DNA of 64,000 nt, taken from positions 2,666,001 to 2,730,000 of the forward strand of contig NZ_CP009241.1 of the NCBI RefSeq assembly GCF_000758525.1, given 5' to 3'. Position 1 is the first letter of the stretch, and each line of letters begins with the position of its first letter. The stretch is from Paenibacillus sp. FSL H7-0357. Lineage in GTDB: Bacteria; Bacillota; Bacilli; Paenibacillales; Paenibacillaceae. Under the pieces are notes generated by a model that worked only from the letters and a program-made list of their open reading frames with translations, had not been told where the DNA came from and did not search any database. The translations under genes were made by a program, and so were the position numbers. Below, piece by piece: positions 36,255 through 44,657 of this stretch.

Positions 36255-37547
36255 GTGCAACTTGCCCACTCCTCCTTAACCGACCTGCCCAGTATTGAAG
36301 AAAACCCGGATATTATTTTGCAGCAAGCGGTAAAGCTTTATCTGCAAAGGGTCCGCCAGCTTGAACCACAGATCCATGCCTTTGTTCCGGAAGTGCATCT
36401 GGAGGCGCGTTTGGCCATTGAAGCGGAGCGTTTGCTGGCTTCATCCGCTGCAATGGCAGACAAACTGGCTTTATGGGGAATCCCGGTCGCCATAAAGGAT
36501 CTGTTGCATGTCGACGGTTTACCCACTTGTGCCGGTTCCGCGCTTCCTCCAGAAGTATTGACGGATAAGGAAGGCTCATTGGTAAGACGTCTTCGCGCCT
36601 TGGGAGTGCTGATTGCCGGAAAGACAGTGACCGAAGAATTTGCCTACAACGGGCCTATCGCTACACGGAATCCGCATAACACGGAGCACACGCCCGGCGG
36701 ATCAAGCGCAGGATCTGCGGCAGCGGTAGCCGCCGGTCTATGTCCCCTTGCAATAGGCACCCAGACCTTGCGCTCTGTGATCGCACCGGCTTCCTTTTGC
36801 GGAGTGACCGGATTCAAACCCAGCTATGGAAGAGTCCCGCTGGATGGAGTGATTCTGCTGTCGCCTTCATTTGACACGATAGGCATCTTCACGCAGGATC
36901 TGCCAAGCATGGAAGTGGCTGCAGCCCATCTTGTTCCGGACTGGACCCCCCGCCAGGTAGATCGGAAGCCTGTACTCGGTATCCCGCGGGGAGTGTACAT
37001 GGAACTGATGAGCCCGGAGGTCAAAGCCACCTTTACTGCGCAAATCGAACATCTTGAGCAGTTGGGTTACCAGGTCCGTTATGCAGACATGCCATGGGAA
37101 GATGAGTTTATTTACGGGGACAGCATGCTGCGGTTCATTGAAGGAGAGATGGCACGCGGGCATGCATCCTGGTTTGAGCATTATGCTGAGCTCTATGGTC
37201 CTCCGGTGAGAGAGGCTATTCTTAGAGGCAAAGCCATCGCAGAAGATGAACTGGACGGGTACCGCAGGAAGCAATGGGTGCTGCGGGAAGAGCTGAAATC
37301 GCTGATGGTGAAAGAAGGGATAGATATTTGGGTGTCTCCAGCCCAAGGCGGAACCGCTCCGAAGGTAGCGGACAATAATACCGGATGGTCGGGAATGCCC
37401 GCCATATGGGGGTTTGCCGGATGCCCGACCCTCAGCCTTCCGTCAGCAAGCCTTGAGGGATTGCCGCTCGGTTTTCAGTGCATCGGAAGCTTTGGCGAGG
37501 ACGAATGGCTGCTGGCCTGGGCCCGGGAAGTGGCTCGGGATTTGTGA
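36255..37547 (+). CDS. amidase-signature family protein with altered active-site loop
   Basis: The 430-residue product starts at GTG 36255 (GGAGAT upstream). It has the amidase-signature layout: catalytic Lys in PVAIKDLLHVDG, cis-Ser in PGGSSAGSAAAVAAGLC, and the nucleophile Ser in GTQTLRSVIAPASFCGVTGF. The usual loop is TGGSI/V or TAGSV; here Leu-Arg replaces the glycines that shape the oxyanion hole, so activity or specificity may be changed. The C-terminal segment GCPTLSLPSASLEGLPLGFQ fits the family. It follows the DUF3021 gene by 81 bp. The substrate is unknown; it is too short and isolated to be GatA of the tRNA amidotransferase. Confidence 0.85.
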   Translation: MQLAHSSLTDLPSIEENPDIILQQAVKLYLQRVRQLEPQIHAFVPEVHLEARLAIEAERLLASSAAMADKLALWGIPVAIKDLLHVDGLPTCAGSALPPEVLTDKEGSLVRRLRALGVLIAGKTVTEEFAYNGPIATRNPHNTEHTPGGSSAGSAAAVAAGLCPLAIGTQTLRSVIAPASFCGVTGFKPSYGRVPLDGVILLSPSFDTIGIFTQDLPSMEVAAAHLVPDWTPRQVDRKPVLGIPRGVYMELMSPEVKATFTAQIEHLEQLGYQVRYADMPWEDEFIYGDSMLRFIEGEMARGHASWFEHYAELYGPPVREAILRGKAIAEDELDGYRRKQWVLREELKSLMVKEGIDIWVSPAQGGTAPKVADNNTGWSGMPAIWGFAGCPTLSLPSASLEGLPLGFQCIGSFGEDEWLLAWAREVARDL

Positions 37548-37626
37548 AAATGTAAGAACTCATATGCTTTATGCTATTTTGAGGAAGGCGAAGCCGTTTC
37601 CACTTGTTGAACTATAAATATGCATT

Positions 37627-37666
37627 GCCCGCCAACACTTGTGTGAAGTGTCAGGCGGGCTTTTTT
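37627..37666 (+). terminator. intrinsic terminator
   Basis: GCCCGCC ... GGCGGGC with an inner ACACTT/AAGTGT stem and a TTTTTT tail, 80 bp after the amidase stop. Confidence 0.9.
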
Positions 37667-37705
37667 CTGCTGTTCACATTGTTTTCCTATGTATACAAAA
37701 AAATG

Positions 37706-37733
37706 TTGCAATATGCAAAGAGTGTGCTATGAT
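37706..37733 (+). promoter_or_regulatory. sigma-A-like promoter
   Basis: TTGCAA (37706-37711), 16-bp spacer, TATGAT (37728-37733), upstream of the nucleotidyltransferase gene at 37804 in a very AT-rich leader. Confidence 0.6.
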
Positions 37734-37803
37734 TTTTTTGGATTAGTAGTAATATTATTATTAATTAATTTATATTTATATTAACTAAAGGAGTGCGCGC
37801 AAA

Positions 37804-38589
37804 ATGTACACACATCACCAAAAAGCCATTGATGCCATTACCGCCAAGCTAAAGGTCAGGGAGGAGATTTTGGGAATCATTATCGGAGGCTCCATCGCGC
37901 ATGGATACGCGAACGAAACCTCTGATCTTGATATTATGATTGTGCTTTCTGAAGAAGACTATCAAGAGGCATATGCAGCCAATGAACTCGGTTTTTTTGA
38001 AACGGAGTCCTGTCCCTATGAAGGGGGCTATGTGGACGGGAAAGTTGTATCGGTAGATTATATCCGCAAGGTTGCCGAATACGGTAGCGAGCCTGCAAAA
38101 TTTGCTTTCAAGGATACGTTCCTCTCCTACTCCAAGGTTGAGGGTTTGGAAGAATGGATACAGGTGGCCTCCAGATATCCCATAGAGAAGAAGGAGGACC
38201 ATATCAAAAAATTCTACGCACAATTTGAAACCTGGAAATGGTATTACTACGAGGGTTTGAAAAGGAATAACCAGCTGCTGATGGATTATTCCCGGACGAA
38301 TGTTGTCCTGTTTGCCGGAAGACTGATCCTTGCCTTTAATGAGAAGCTGTTCCCTTCCTACAAGTGGTTACTGAAGGAGCTGGAGGCGGCCGAGCATAAA
38401 CCGGATCAATTCATGCTCCTGATGAGTAATGTGATCGAGCTCAAAACTGCAGATTCTATCGAAGCTCTATATGCATCTATTGTTGCATTCCATGATTGGT
38501 ACCCATCCGACAAACATTGGTCGATTCAGTTCATGATTGATAGCCAGTTGAATTGGGTGAATGGCAATGTACCTATTCTCGACCTGTAG
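37804..38589 (+). CDS. nucleotidyltransferase-domain protein
   Basis: This 261-residue protein begins with a polymerase-beta-like nucleotidyltransferase core: IIIGGSIAHGYANETSDLDI has the GGS and catalytic DLD, followed by KVVSVDYI with the third Asp. The helical C-terminal half (FKDTFLSYSKVEGLEEWIQV ... FYAQFETWKWYYYEGLKRNN) resembles aminoglycoside adenylyltransferase-like proteins. AAAGGAG lies twelve bases before the ATG. It is monocistronic behind a clear promoter. An antibiotic substrate is possible but not shown. Confidence 0.82.
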   Translation: MYTHHQKAIDAITAKLKVREEILGIIIGGSIAHGYANETSDLDIMIVLSEEDYQEAYAANELGFFETESCPYEGGYVDGKVVSVDYIRKVAEYGSEPAKFAFKDTFLSYSKVEGLEEWIQVASRYPIEKKEDHIKKFYAQFETWKWYYYEGLKRNNQLLMDYSRTNVVLFAGRLILAFNEKLFPSYKWLLKELEAAEHKPDQFMLLMSNVIELKTADSIEALYASIVAFHDWYPSDKHWSIQFMIDSQLNWVNGNVPILDL

Positions 38590-38675
38590 GGAAACGATAG
38601 ACCGCAAGCAAGTCTTCTACCGGAATTGTAATTAATGCTGATTTCCGGATGAAATACTTGTGCATTTCTGCAGAG

Positions 38676-39905
38676 TCATATCCTTTCAGAACAAAGGTAT
38701 ACCCCAGCCTCAGGAATATAGCTGATGGATGCCCAGCGGCCGGTAACGGTTCCAATGACTTGCAAGGTATAAATGTCGATCAGCTGCAGCAATAGGCCAT
38801 TCTGTTCTGCGATGAACTTGCGGGTACGCATACAGCGGGAATTAATCATCCGTGCCATCGTATATTGATCGCTGGCCGTGTACAACAACTCACCGCTGTC
38901 AAGATCATAAATCTGATCCAGAGGCTCCGATGTTCTGATTCCAAACTTTTTCAGATCTTCCCCGATATAAATATTGTCATAACACTCATCAAGTCCGCGT
39001 CTTTCCATCTGCCTGTCCTTTAGACCGTATGTACATAGTTCTGAAGAGTTCTCGCTAAAATGCTGTTTGCATAGGAAAAGAGAAGATCCTCTCCGGCTGA
39101 TGCCGGCATACCCATGGGCCGGATCACATTGGTCAATAATAAAAGTCTCGTCGATTGGCAGGTGATTGCGGACATTCTGAACGAACTGTTCCAGCGGAAT
39201 AATGGCCACACTTTGTATGGCTGTACCTTCGAGCATATCGTATTGGCTGTAATCCCATGCCGCTCTTTTCTCAGAGACTCCAATCCGGCCCGTCACAAGC
39301 ATAAGCTGTTCGATATGATCCTGTTCAAAGACTGAGGTGTATGATAAATGTACGATCCGGTCATTCGGCCCGATCCTCTCGGGAACGGGGAAGCTTTGCC
39401 CAAGCTCGACGTCGATCAGCAGATATCCGGTAAATCCGGAGTTTCGTTTTTTGGAGAAGGGGTCCAGATCAGGCAGGCTAACCAATAGATAACGTTTGTT
39501 CAGACCATATAATCCCATTCGGCTTATTGCCGAAACCTCCGTGCTTTCCGCCAGCTCATCCGTCAAACGAAGAATATAGACCTCCTTGGCCTGCATGCTG
39601 CGGCAATCCAGCTGATGAATCGCCAAGACGGCCGTCCGGCCTTCCCAGCTCAAATACGCATAATAAATCCAACGCCCGGCGTCCGAATAATTAAGGATAT
39701 AGGGCTTATGGCCATAGCTGACAAAGTCCGTGGTATGGTTGATAAGATCATAACGGAGCACTCCGGCAAAAGGCCCGGATTCGGTGACCGCCTCTTCATC
39801 CATAACGTCACTGACATAAAAGACAGCGTAGCGCTCATCGAGGGTAACCCCGGAGTAATCTACAAATTGATGATCAAAGCCATGCAGATGCAGCATTTCA
39901 GTCAT
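38676..39905 (-). CDS. probable beta-propeller protein, function unknown
   Basis: A protein of about 409 residues without signal peptide or known catalytic motif. It is rich in alternating strands with recurrent aromatic/Asp patterns (RYAVFYVSDV, RWIYYAYLSWEGR, KRYLLVSLPDLDPF, GYLLIDVELGQSF, DQIYDLDSGELLYTA), like a cytoplasmic WD/YVTN-type propeller. GGGGAG sits at about 39919-39924. Start candidates are ATG 39905 (12-nt spacing) and TTG 39911 (6-nt spacing). It is flanked by unrelated genes, 100 bp from the subtilase terminator. I recognise no family. Confidence 0.72.
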   Translation of the reverse strand: MTEMLHLHGFDHQFVDYSGVTLDERYAVFYVSDVMDEEAVTESGPFAGVLRYDLINHTTDFVSYGHKPYILNYSDAGRWIYYAYLSWEGRTAVLAIHQLDCRSMQAKEVYILRLTDELAESTEVSAISRMGLYGLNKRYLLVSLPDLDPFSKKRNSGFTGYLLIDVELGQSFPVPERIGPNDRIVHLSYTSVFEQDHIEQLMLVTGRIGVSEKRAAWDYSQYDMLEGTAIQSVAIIPLEQFVQNVRNHLPIDETFIIDQCDPAHGYAGISRRGSSLFLCKQHFSENSSELCTYGLKDRQMERRGLDECYDNIYIGEDLKKFGIRTSEPLDQIYDLDSGELLYTASDQYTMARMINSRCMRTRKFIAEQNGLLLQLIDIYTLQVIGTVTGRWASISYIPEAGVYLCSERI

Positions 39906-40004
39906 TACCAAGCACAACTCCCCTACACTATAATAAAACAGAATATACCATGAATTACGTATAAAAGGTTAAGGCTACTGTGGAAAAAGAAAAACTAGGC
40001 ATTG

Positions 40005-40033
40005 AAAGGGCACGAGCTCAGCTCGTGCCCTTT
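40005..40033 (-). terminator. terminator hairpin whose loop is the stop codon
   Basis: AAAGGGCACGAGC (40005-40017) and GCTCGTGCCCTTT (40021-40033) form a perfect 13-bp stem. The 3-nt loop at 40018-40020 is exactly the TGA stop of the minus-strand subtilase gene. A T-rich tail (AGTTTTTCTTTTT) lies about 12 bases beyond the stem. Confidence 0.8.
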
Positions 40034-41286
40034 GCGTACCGCCGCAGAAACCTGACATTCACTTCTCCGCTACCTGCGGTATTTGGACGGAGACCCAGAC
40101 GGAAAGCATTCCGTTTTAAAGCTGTTTTGACCTGCAAGGGGGAGAGGGAAGGGGAACGCTGCAGCAGCAACGCGGCTGCGCCGGAGACGATAGGCGTCGA
40201 GACGCTGGTGCCGGACAAGACAAAATACTGATTATCTATTCTCAAATACGGATATTGGCGGGCTAACTGTGAGCCGGGAGACCGCAGAGAGATGATCGTT
40301 TCGCCAGGAGCTACAATGTCAGGCTTCTTCCTTCCTCCCGGTGCCGGCCCGCGGCTGGAGAAATCGGTGATTCGGTCATCGCCTTGCGGCAGCGTCCGGC
40401 GGTCATCCACAGCCCCAACTGTTATTGACGAAGGGCTAACGCCCGGTGACTCAATCGTTCTCCGGCCTGGACCGCTGTTCCCGGCGGCAATCACGACGGT
40501 GAGCCCGGCTTTGACTGCTTTTTCTACAGCTTGGCAGAGCAGGTCGTCCTCACATGAAGTATTCACTGGTCCGCCGAAGGACAGTGAAAGAATGCGCAGC
40601 TTCAACCGTTTCCGGTGCTTAATACACCATTCAATCCCCTTAATAATCGTGGAATCATAGCCATCACCATTCTTATCCAATACTTTAATGCCCACAATTC
40701 CGGCTTCCGGTGCCGGGCCTCTGTATTTCCCCCGGCTTGCCCAGCCGTTGCCTGCGGCATCGCCGGCGATATGCGTGCCATGACCATTGTCGTCATAGGG
40801 CTGTTTCCGGTGATTTATAAAATCCTTGAAGGCTATAATCCGGTTCACCGGCCGGGTCAGATCCGGATGCGGGAATACTCCGGTATCGAGAATGGCGATA
40901 TGGATTCCTTTGCCCGTAAGCCCATCCGCTTGCCGAACGGCTGAAGCTCCGATTGACGGGGTGGCTATATTTAATGAAGTCGTTTTGATTGCGTCCAAAT
41001 AGACCTTGTGAACTCCATGCCAGCAGCATATGCGTTCCAGACATTTCAATGATACCTGTGAGGATACGGCATTGAGCAGGGGCAGACGGCGGCTTACGAT
41101 AAATGGCTGCGGGCCGATATGTCTGTGTAAAGCAAGAAGACGGGAGGATGTGATTGGCCGTTTAAACTGAATAATTACCGGAACGGCCACCGGTTTGTAG
41201 CCAGAGGCATAGGTTTGCCGGACTTTGAGTTTCAGGGGCCGATTTAATTTGGTGGCATGCTGCTGCAGCCATAGCTGTGCGTTCAT
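40018..41286 (-). CDS. S8 (subtilisin-like) serine peptidase
   Basis: This 422-residue protein has the full subtilase triad: Asp in IHIAILDTGVFPHPDL, His in DDNGHGTHIAGDAAG, and Ser in LSGTSVSTPIVSGAAALLL, plus the oxyanion Asn in VVIAAGNSGPG. No Sec signal peptide is visible: the N-terminus is MNAQLWLQQHATKLNRPLKL, basic rather than hydrophobic. Residues 1-110 resemble an I9-like or swapped inhibitory region, so the enzyme may be intracellular or leave by another route. The last codons form one arm of the terminator hairpin. It is divergent from a short repeat protein at 41455. Confidence 0.9.
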   Translation of the reverse strand: MNAQLWLQQHATKLNRPLKLKVRQTYASGYKPVAVPVIIQFKRPITSSRLLALHRHIGPQPFIVSRRLPLLNAVSSQVSLKCLERICCWHGVHKVYLDAIKTTSLNIATPSIGASAVRQADGLTGKGIHIAILDTGVFPHPDLTRPVNRIIAFKDFINHRKQPYDDNGHGTHIAGDAAGNGWASRGKYRGPAPEAGIVGIKVLDKNGDGYDSTIIKGIEWCIKHRKRLKLRILSLSFGGPVNTSCEDDLLCQAVEKAVKAGLTVVIAAGNSGPGRRTIESPGVSPSSITVGAVDDRRTLPQGDDRITDFSSRGPAPGGRKKPDIVAPGETIISLRSPGSQLARQYPYLRIDNQYFVLSGTSVSTPIVSGAAALLLQRSPSLSPLQVKTALKRNAFRLGLRPNTAGSGEVNVRFLRRYAKGTS

Positions 41287-41454
41287 TGCTCAGTGATCAC
41301 CTCTTCAGTCAGTGTATGCACAGTAAGATACGGCGGGTACGTATCTATGAACCTAGGACACTACCACATTTTAATACAAGTAGGCCATTGTAGTTTCAGA
41401 GAGCACGGGAAATGAATCTAATAGTGTATCCTATAAGAAAGTGGTGAAGAGTAA

Positions 41455-41826
41455 ATGAAGCCAGTGGACAAGAAGACTCTTATGGCAAAACGGGCGCTTA
41501 TGGCAAAAAAAGCGCTTATGGCCCGCAAGGCAAAGGCATCCGCAGTGAAAAAGAAACGCAGAATTAGACAAAGCCTCGACAGATTTATCGTAATTGCTAC
41601 GAATCTGTCTAATGCACCAAGAGATACAAGTGGATGGACAGCTAGCTTGACCAATGCAGGCGTAACAACAACAGCCGATTTTGATGATTTTGGTGTGGCC
41701 AGATTCCCCACAATCACTACGTTAACAACGGTCCCGTATCTTTTGAGAATAAGAGATGCCAACGGAAATCCTGTAGTCAGCCGAAATGTTCCTGCAGACC
41801 GTGAATTTTTCATCGCCAGATTCTAA
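41455..41826 (+). CDS. short protein with LMAKKA repeats and beta-rich domain
   Basis: The 123-residue product has two parts. Residues about 9-26 are three copies of L-M-A-(K/R)-(R/K)-A, encoded by three 18-bp DNA repeats at 41479-41532, followed by a strongly basic stretch (AVKKKRRIRQ). Residues about 40-123 look like a small beta-sandwich (FIVIATNLSNAPRDTSGWTA, VPYLLRIRDANGNPVVSRNV). No signal peptide or enzymatic motif. It is transcribed divergently from the subtilase with 168 bp between; a substrate or inhibitor relation is speculation. GTGGTGAAG precedes the ATG. Confidence 0.7.
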   Translation: MKPVDKKTLMAKRALMAKKALMARKAKASAVKKKRRIRQSLDRFIVIATNLSNAPRDTSGWTASLTNAGVTTTADFDDFGVARFPTITTLTTVPYLLRIRDANGNPVVSRNVPADREFFIARF

Positions 41827-41858
41827 TCTGGGGTGATCCATGGATGTGACATAGTCTA

Positions 41859-41902
41859 AACAGCGTGCGCCGATGCAAGACGGTGTGCGCTGTTTGTTAT
41901 GA
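41859..41902 (+). terminator. probable terminator
   Basis: AACAGCGTGCGCC (41859-41871) pairs with GGTGTGCGCTGTT (41882-41894) with two mismatches, followed by TGTTATG; T-tract weak. Confidence 0.6.
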
Positions 41903-41987
41903 TATGGAAGCAAATTAGAGTAAACTGGAATTGTAATGTTTTTCCTGTACCCGCATCAGCTTGGTATTCAGACTGGAGGAGTGTCCT

Positions 41988-42989
41988 ATGTACGAGTGGA
42001 TCAAAGACCGTTGCTTGCTGGAATATAACGCCAAGCAGGAGCGGTTTGAATTGGACATGTTAACTGGTTTTTATAAGAACAGACTGACGATGGACAAGCC
42101 ACCTTCCGGGATGACAGTGCTCGGGCAATATTTCATTGCTTCGAGTGTGTTGGACGACGAATCCTTCGCCCAGGTAATCCCGGTACAGGACGAAGAGTTT
42201 AGAGCCATATTGATGGAGCAGGTGGCGCCACATTTTACGGTAGTAAGGGAAGCCGGCCATGAAGGTGTAATAGAATCGCTTTTTCTGGAGCAGCTCAGAC
42301 CGGAATCGAAGATATTGTTCGAGGAGACGAAGACCGGGATATTGCCCGTAATACAGGATTTGTACCGTCACAAGGATATGAGCAGCCATTACCATGGAGG
42401 CAAGAGACAACTGATTCATTATCCTGTGAATTTGAAGCTGCTTACGCCCTATGATGCGCCAGATGTGCAAGAACTGCAAACGCTGCTGAGGAAGTTCTAT
42501 TTCAAATCCGGGGGAGAATCCAGTCTGATGCCGTTCGGCTGGATGTTTGAGGATTCCTTACGGAATTCTGCCCTGCTGCGGTTTCTTGCCGGATTTGTCC
42601 CATATGTTACGATGCTCGTGGATGCAGACAGCAACGAAGTAGTAGTGCTGCGGATGGGCGAAAATGAATTATCATATACGCTTGAATTGAATTCAGCTAA
42701 GCCGCAGTTGCCGCGTAGACACAATAATTATTTATACCTGGATATGGGCATTGGATTGGTCTTTGTAGTTGATTTGGCCGGGCAGCCACCGGTGGTGGAT
42801 TGGAAAGATCTCCGGGCGAAACAGGGTTATTATTTGCCGGAGGACAGTGACTTTGCAGATTTTGATCATGAGACCGCAGCGCCGATTCCTGAGGGCATAG
42901 GACTTTTTTTTGATTCGGATTTCACGAAAGCAATGGTTGAGGCGGTTAACCGGGAATTGCGGCTTATTAATGCCTTGGGAGGAAAATGA
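41988..42989 (+). CDS. hypothetical protein
   Basis: A soluble 333-residue protein starting at ATG 41988, fixed by GGAGGAG eight bases upstream. Segments such as MPFGWMFEDSLRNSALLRFL, GFVPYVTMLVDADSNEVVVL and NNYLYLDMGIGLVFVVDLAG suggest a mixed alpha/beta fold. I recognise no family, signal peptide or active-site pattern. The gene is followed within 15 bp by a phosphotransferase relic in another frame, so its 3' flank is probably a recombination junction. Confidence 0.7.
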   Translation: MYEWIKDRCLLEYNAKQERFELDMLTGFYKNRLTMDKPPSGMTVLGQYFIASSVLDDESFAQVIPVQDEEFRAILMEQVAPHFTVVREAGHEGVIESLFLEQLRPESKILFEETKTGILPVIQDLYRHKDMSSHYHGGKRQLIHYPVNLKLLTPYDAPDVQELQTLLRKFYFKSGGESSLMPFGWMFEDSLRNSALLRFLAGFVPYVTMLVDADSNEVVVLRMGENELSYTLELNSAKPQLPRRHNNYLYLDMGIGLVFVVDLAGQPPVVDWKDLRAKQGYYLPEDSDFADFDHETAAPIPEGIGLFFDSDFTKAMVEAVNRELRLINALGGK

Positions 42990-42999
42990 TGGATTCTAT

Positions 43000-43096
43000 C
43001 AGGGGGTTTGCAGCTTGCCAGAAACGGATGGTCCTTGTGTGGTGTATATGGATTTCCGGCCCGGCAATATATTGATCAACGATAATAAGGTTATGA
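43000..43096 (+). pseudogene. relic of a phosphotransferase gene
   Basis: The frame from 43000 reads LPETDGPCVVYMDFRPGNIL then INDNKV. MDFRPGNILI matches the catalytic loop of APH-type phosphotransferases (HxDxxPGNIL, with the His here Met). No start, no N-lobe and no downstream metal motif are present, and a MITE-like element begins 40 bp later. It is a gene fragment of about 30 codons. Confidence 0.55.
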
Positions 43097-43138
43097 TGCC
43101 TTCAGTGCGGTTGCCTGGTGTGAAAAAAAGGGCTATAT

Positions 43139-43379
43139 ATTGAACTTAAAACTTGAGATAAGGGAAAGGAGCAACGGAGGGGGATTTTGGAACTGGAGGA
43201 GCGGTAGTGTCCGCCTGAAAGCTTTCCGAAGGAAAGCTAGCATCGAAAGCATAAGCAGTCTTCGGATTTCTACCGCTAATAGCGGTTAAAATCAAGAAAT
43301 TTGAAGACAACAGCGGCCGGAAGTCCAAATATTCACCGTAGTTGCGACTGATCCTGTACTCTAAAACCTTAAGTTCAAT
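43139..43379. mobile_element. MITE-like dispersed repeat, Paenibacillus type
   Basis: The 241-bp unit is bounded by perfect 11-bp terminal inverted repeats, ATTGAACTTAA (43139-43149) and TTAAGTTCAAT (43369-43379), each next to TATATA. It contains internal hairpins such as GAAAGCTTTCC and TACCGCTAATAGCGGT. A minus-strand frame (43146-43328) with TAYAFDASFPSESFQADTT is, from memory, a spurious protein met repeatedly in Paenibacillus genomes because the DNA is repeated. No transposase is encoded, so it would need mobilisation in trans. Confidence 0.65.
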
Positions 43380-43416
43380 CTATATAGAAAAGCTGAATTG
43401 CAGAAATCGGTAGAAC

Positions 43417-43719
43417 TTAATCCTTACTGAGAAGACCAATAACACTTATTATTGCTCCTAGTAATATAGTCAGAAAACTCAAGCTGGGATATCTGACCTT
43501 GTAATCAACGATAGCATTAAAAATGAGTCCTAAAAAAATCAGTTCGGCGCCAAATAACATTAGTTTCTTTCCAGTCAGATTTTTGCGAAAAAACGATAAT
43601 GCCAATAGGATGCCTATAATGATTGTAATTCCTAATAAAGCATTAATGATCAAAAAACCGTTCTCGGATAAATAAAAAAGGTTAGAGCCAGGAGTCTCTT
43701 CCAAGGTTATTTCCTCCAT
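43417..43719 (-). CDS. small three-span membrane protein
   Basis: A 100-residue hydrophobic protein with an acidic N-terminus (MEEITLEETPGSN) and about three spans (near 20-43, 51-68 and 78-96). No clear ribosome site lies before the ATG at 43719, so the start is uncertain. Function unknown. It lies between the MITE-like element and a divergent TetR regulator. Confidence 0.6.
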   Translation of the reverse strand: MEEITLEETPGSNLFYLSENGFLIINALLGITIIIGILLALSFFRKNLTGKKLMLFGAELIFLGLIFNAIVDYKVRYPSLSFLTILLGAIISVIGLLSKD

Positions 43720-43885
43720 TCTAAGTTAACCATGCCTACAATATTGGCTGGTTATTTTATATTTTGAATGTACCATTTATTTGAAAATTATTCCATGCAG
43801 GAATAGTGGGAAGGATTGACAATCCTATTATTATTTAATAACCTTCGTTATAGCACAAGCGTTATTCATAGGGGAGGTGCAGATC

Positions 43886-44467
43886 ATGCCGCCGAAATCA
43901 GATATTACGAAAGAGCAAATTATTCAGGCGGCATTTGCCATTGTGCAGGAGCAAGGGCTTGAAATGTTGTCAGCCCGAAATATCGCGCAGAAGCTGAATT
44001 GCTCCACCCAGCCGATTTACAGCTTGTACGGAAATATGGAGGAGATCAAAAGCCTGGCGTATCAGAGGGTTGTAGATCATGTGCGTTACAGCATGACAAG
44101 TTATGAGGATGGGTACTATTCACCTGCCCTCAATTTGGCTATCGGATTTTTGCATTTTGCCAAGAAAGAACAGCATTTGTTCAGATCTGTGTATCTCTCC
44201 GGTTATAAGAGCTATGATCTGGATCAGGAAGAATTTATAGGCGAAGCCATAAGCATGGCCTACATGCGTCATAGCAAACTGCTCAATTCAGCCTCAGAAA
44301 ACAGACTTAAGCGGGTTTTTCTGAATCTCGCCATCTATTTAATCGGGCTGGGAACCCTGATCCACTCAAGTACAAAAAAGCTGGAGATTGATGAGGCAAT
44401 AATCATGGTCAGGGAGATGTATGAAACTCTGCTTCTGAGAGAAAAAGAGGGAATGAACTGTGAATAG
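43886..44467 (+). CDS. TetR-family transcriptional regulator
   Basis: The 193-residue product (start 43886 behind GGGGAGGTG; ATG 43877 lacks a site) has the TetR N-terminal helix-turn-helix: ITKEQIIQAAFAIVQEQG, SARNIAQKLNCSTQPIYSLY. The C-terminal ligand domain is helical, with FLHFAKKEQHLFRSVYLSGY. A direct neighbour for it to control is not obvious: the divergent membrane protein at 43719 and the UMP-kinase paralogue 240 bp downstream are candidates. Confidence 0.88.
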   Translation: MPPKSDITKEQIIQAAFAIVQEQGLEMLSARNIAQKLNCSTQPIYSLYGNMEEIKSLAYQRVVDHVRYSMTSYEDGYYSPALNLAIGFLHFAKKEQHLFRSVYLSGYKSYDLDQEEFIGEAISMAYMRHSKLLNSASENRLKRVFLNLAIYLIGLGTLIHSSTKKLEIDEAIIMVREMYETLLLREKEGMNCE

Positions 44468-44513
44468 CGGCCTGCCGTTATTTCTTCAAGAAATCAGATT
44501 AAGACATTAGCCA

Positions 44514-44543
44514 TTGCTATTTTCTTCTCGATGAGTATACAAT
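44514..44543 (+). promoter_or_regulatory. promoter of the leader-peptide/UMP-kinase transcript
   Basis: TTGCTA (44514-44519) and TACAAT (44538-44543) are separated by 18 bp; the overlapping TATACA at 44536 gives a 16-bp spacer. Predicted transcription starts near 44550. Confidence 0.5.
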
Positions 44544-44576
44544 AGATTGAATTAAAATACTGGAAGAGGTGGAAAT

Positions 44577-44657
44577 ATGAAGCGGGAACGGAAGAGCGGC
44601 GATCAAACAGCACTTTCATTTTCAAATCTTCATATTTTCATTTTATTGAAACACTAA
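44577..44657 (+). CDS. 26-residue leader peptide upstream of UMP-kinase paralogue
   Basis: An ATG at 44577, with GAAGAGGTGG seven bases upstream, opens a 26-codon frame beginning MKREREK-like (MKRERKSGDQ) and ending SNLHIFILLKH. The stop TAA (44655-44657) lies inside the left arm of the terminator at 44649. The second half of the frame is extremely T-rich (codons TTT, TCA, CTT, CAT, ATT, TTC, TTA, TTG). That is how a leader that couples ribosome position to termination is built, as in the pyrBI leader of Escherichia coli. Expression is not shown. Confidence 0.6.
   Translation: MKRERKSGDQTALSFSNLHIFILLKH

Noticed and set aside
43146..43328. A 60-residue minus-strand protein
   Set aside because: Lies wholly inside the MITE-like dispersed repeat, with no ribosome site; a recurrent spurious frame.
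44577..44657. Leader peptide as a macrolide-resistance (erm-type) leader
   Set aside because: The downstream gene is a UMP kinase and the peptide does not resemble known erm leaders; U-rich UTP-type attenuation fits better.
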